This document shows, piece after piece, positions 63,076 through 64,000 of a stretch of DNA of 64,000 bases; the stretch's first letter is position 1, and each line of letters starts with the position of its first letter. Origin of the DNA: Bog-473 sp963791995 (GTDB taxonomy: Bacteria > Actinomycetota > Acidimicrobiia > Acidimicrobiales > RAAP-2); the NCBI GenBank assembly GCA_963791995.1, contig CAWBUQ010000004.1, positions 248,001 to 312,000 on the forward strand. The letters are read 5' to 3'. The translations under genes were made by a program, and so were the position numbers. Under the pieces are notes generated by a model, which saw nothing but the letters and a program-made list of their open reading frames with translations, had not been told where the DNA came from and did no database searches.

Positions 63076-63827
63076 CGCCTGACACGGGCGCGCGCCGGGT
63101 CATCGCCATCACCGGGGCCGGTGGCGCGCTCGGTGCCGCGGTGTCGCGGCGCTTGGCCGGCGAACCGGACACTGCCGTCGTCCTGAGCGACGTGTCCGAG
63201 CCGTCGCTGGCCGCGACGGTCGCCGCACTGGCGGAAGCTCCCTCGCCGGTGGCCACGATGATCGCCGACGTCAGCGACCCGGTCGCGGTCGAGCGTGTGG
63301 TCGGTCTCGCGGTCGAGCAGTTCGGGCGGCTCGACGTCCTGGTGAGCAACGCCGGCGTGCTGACACCGAGTGGTCGCATCCACAACCAGACGACCGAGGA
63401 CTGGGAGCGCGCCTTCCGGATCAACGTCTTGGGCGCGGTCAACGGCATCAGCGCCGCCGTGGCCGTCATGCGGCCCCAGCGGGCCGGTTCGATCATCCTC
63501 ACGGCGTCGGTCGCCGGCATGACCGCCTGGTCGCACTCCGGTCCGTACTGCGCGACGAAGGCGGCGGTGATCCAGCTGGCCAAGGTGGCTGCGGTGGAAT
63601 ACGCAGCGGACGGAATCCGCGTGAACTGCGTCTGCCCGGGGACGTTCCGCTCGGCCATCCACGAGGGGATGTCCGACGACGCACTCGATGCCATCGCGGG
63701 GCGCCACCCGCTCGGGCTGGGGTCCGCGGCGGATCTGGTGGGTGCGTACTCCTACTTGGCGGGCGACGACTCCCGCTGGACCACGGGAGCCGCACTCGTC
63801 ATCGACGGGGGGTACTCCGCCCCGTGA
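63072..63827 (+). CDS. SDR-family oxidoreductase, second in operon
   Basis: 251 residues, intact; ATG overlaps the previous stop (ATGA). VIAITGAGGALGAAVSRRLA, VLVSNAGVLTPS, Ser in SIILTASVAGMTA and Y-x3-K in SGPYCATKAAVIQLAK are present, then WTTGAALVIDGGYSAP. Two adjacent SDRs of different subgroups often act on successive hydroxyl or keto groups of one ring compound. Its last 29 bp are overlapped by the 3' end of the convergent TetR gene. Confidence 0.9.
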   Translation: MTPDTGARRVIAITGAGGALGAAVSRRLAGEPDTAVVLSDVSEPSLAATVAALAEAPSPVATMIADVSDPVAVERVVGLAVEQFGRLDVLVSNAGVLTPSGRIHNQTTEDWERAFRINVLGAVNGISAAVAVMRPQRAGSIILTASVAGMTAWSHSGPYCATKAAVIQLAKVAAVEYAADGIRVNCVCPGTFRSAIHEGMSDDALDAIAGRHPLGLGSAADLVGAYSYLAGDDSRWTTGAALVIDGGYSAP

Positions 63828-64000
63828 CCGCGTCCGGTGATCTGTCGTCGACGCTCGGGTTGGCGATGCCGTGCATGAAGATCTCGGCGAAGGGCTGGCC
63901 CACCGAGCGAGCGGAGAGACGCCCACCGGGCTTGAGCCAGAGGTACGTGTAGTTGTGCATGCCGAGCCACGCCCTGGCGGCCAGCCAGGGATCGACGTCG
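63799..64000 (-). CDS. TetR-family regulator, C-terminal part (5' end outside window)
   Basis: The open minus-strand frame from base 63999 reads VDPWLAARAWLGMHNYTYLW, then LKPGGRLSARSVGQPFAEIFMHGIANP, and stops at 63799-63801. The W-L-G-M-H-N-x-T-Y-x-W segment is characteristic of the ligand domain of actinobacterial TetR regulators of CoA-thioester or terpenoid catabolism. The DNA-binding half is beyond the window. It is the obvious candidate for the protein that binds the four shared operators. The stop overlaps the SDR gene. Confidence 0.7.
   Translation of the reverse strand, partial: DVDPWLAARAWLGMHNYTYLWLKPGGRLSARSVGQPFAEIFMHGIANPSVDDRSPDAVTGRSTPRR

Noticed and set aside
1..64000. tRNA, rRNA, riboswitch or CRISPR features
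   Set aside because: I saw no tRNA cloverleaf, rRNA core motif, riboswitch-like leader or spacer array; a covariance-model search was not possible here.

Overview
The window is GC-rich, densely packed and reads as actinobacterial. Supporting signs are F420-type enzymes (two LLM-family oxidoreductases and a PPOX-type protein), an actinobacterial/Gram-positive LexA box in front of dinB, GTG starts, probable leaderless genes and TetR-type catabolic operators. An Acidimicrobiia-like soil or aquatic lineage is my best guess, but this is inference; no rRNA or tRNA is visible to anchor it.

Layout. 1-2.2 kb: 3' part of a VioB-like ferritin-fold protein and a TMEM175-type channel. 2.5-8.1 kb: a minus-strand operon reading MMPL transporter, CsoR/CstR-type repressor, DsbA-like protein, sulfide:quinone oxidoreductase-like flavoprotein, TusE/DsrC-like protein, DsrE-like protein. 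Two 16-bp operators sit in and just after its promoter. 8.1-15 kb: an ArsR/SRPBCC pair, a secreted propeller protein, an ECF sigma/anti-sigma pair, a truncated ClC channel, an anti-sigma-type ATPase and SOS-controlled dinB. 15-31.6 kb: assorted oxidoreductases, a secreted GH26-like hydrolase with 42-residue repeats, FtsH, two CoA-transferases, a siderophore-interacting protein and a P450. 31.8-39.5 kb: small and regulatory genes, including a second ArsR/SRPBCC operon, an orphan peptide-binding protein and a TetR/epimerase pair. 39.6-41.5 kb: an IS481 remnant abutting an NlpC/P60 protein that shares the 42-residue repeats.

41.6-64 kb is a catabolic island. It holds two Baeyer-Villiger/FMO-type monooxygenases, a Rieske oxygenase, a cyclase-family hydrolase, two amidohydrolases, an acyl-CoA dehydrogenase, a class II aldolase, a fused 2-oxoacid dehydrogenase E1, CMD, LLM and PPOX proteins and many SDRs. 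Its last 11 kb contains four divergent promoters that share the motif TGTACCGRYCRGT, and a partial TetR regulator lies at the window edge. Together they look like one regulon for a ring-containing carbon source: oxygenation, ring opening, then CoA-linked steps.

Many genes carry single-base frame breaks, almost all readable as one inserted base. The breaks are sparse up to 50 kb, very dense from 50.4 to 60.2 kb, and absent from 60.27 to 63.83 kb. They look like consensus errors rather than gene decay, so I annotate most of these genes as broken-frame CDS spanning the whole gene.
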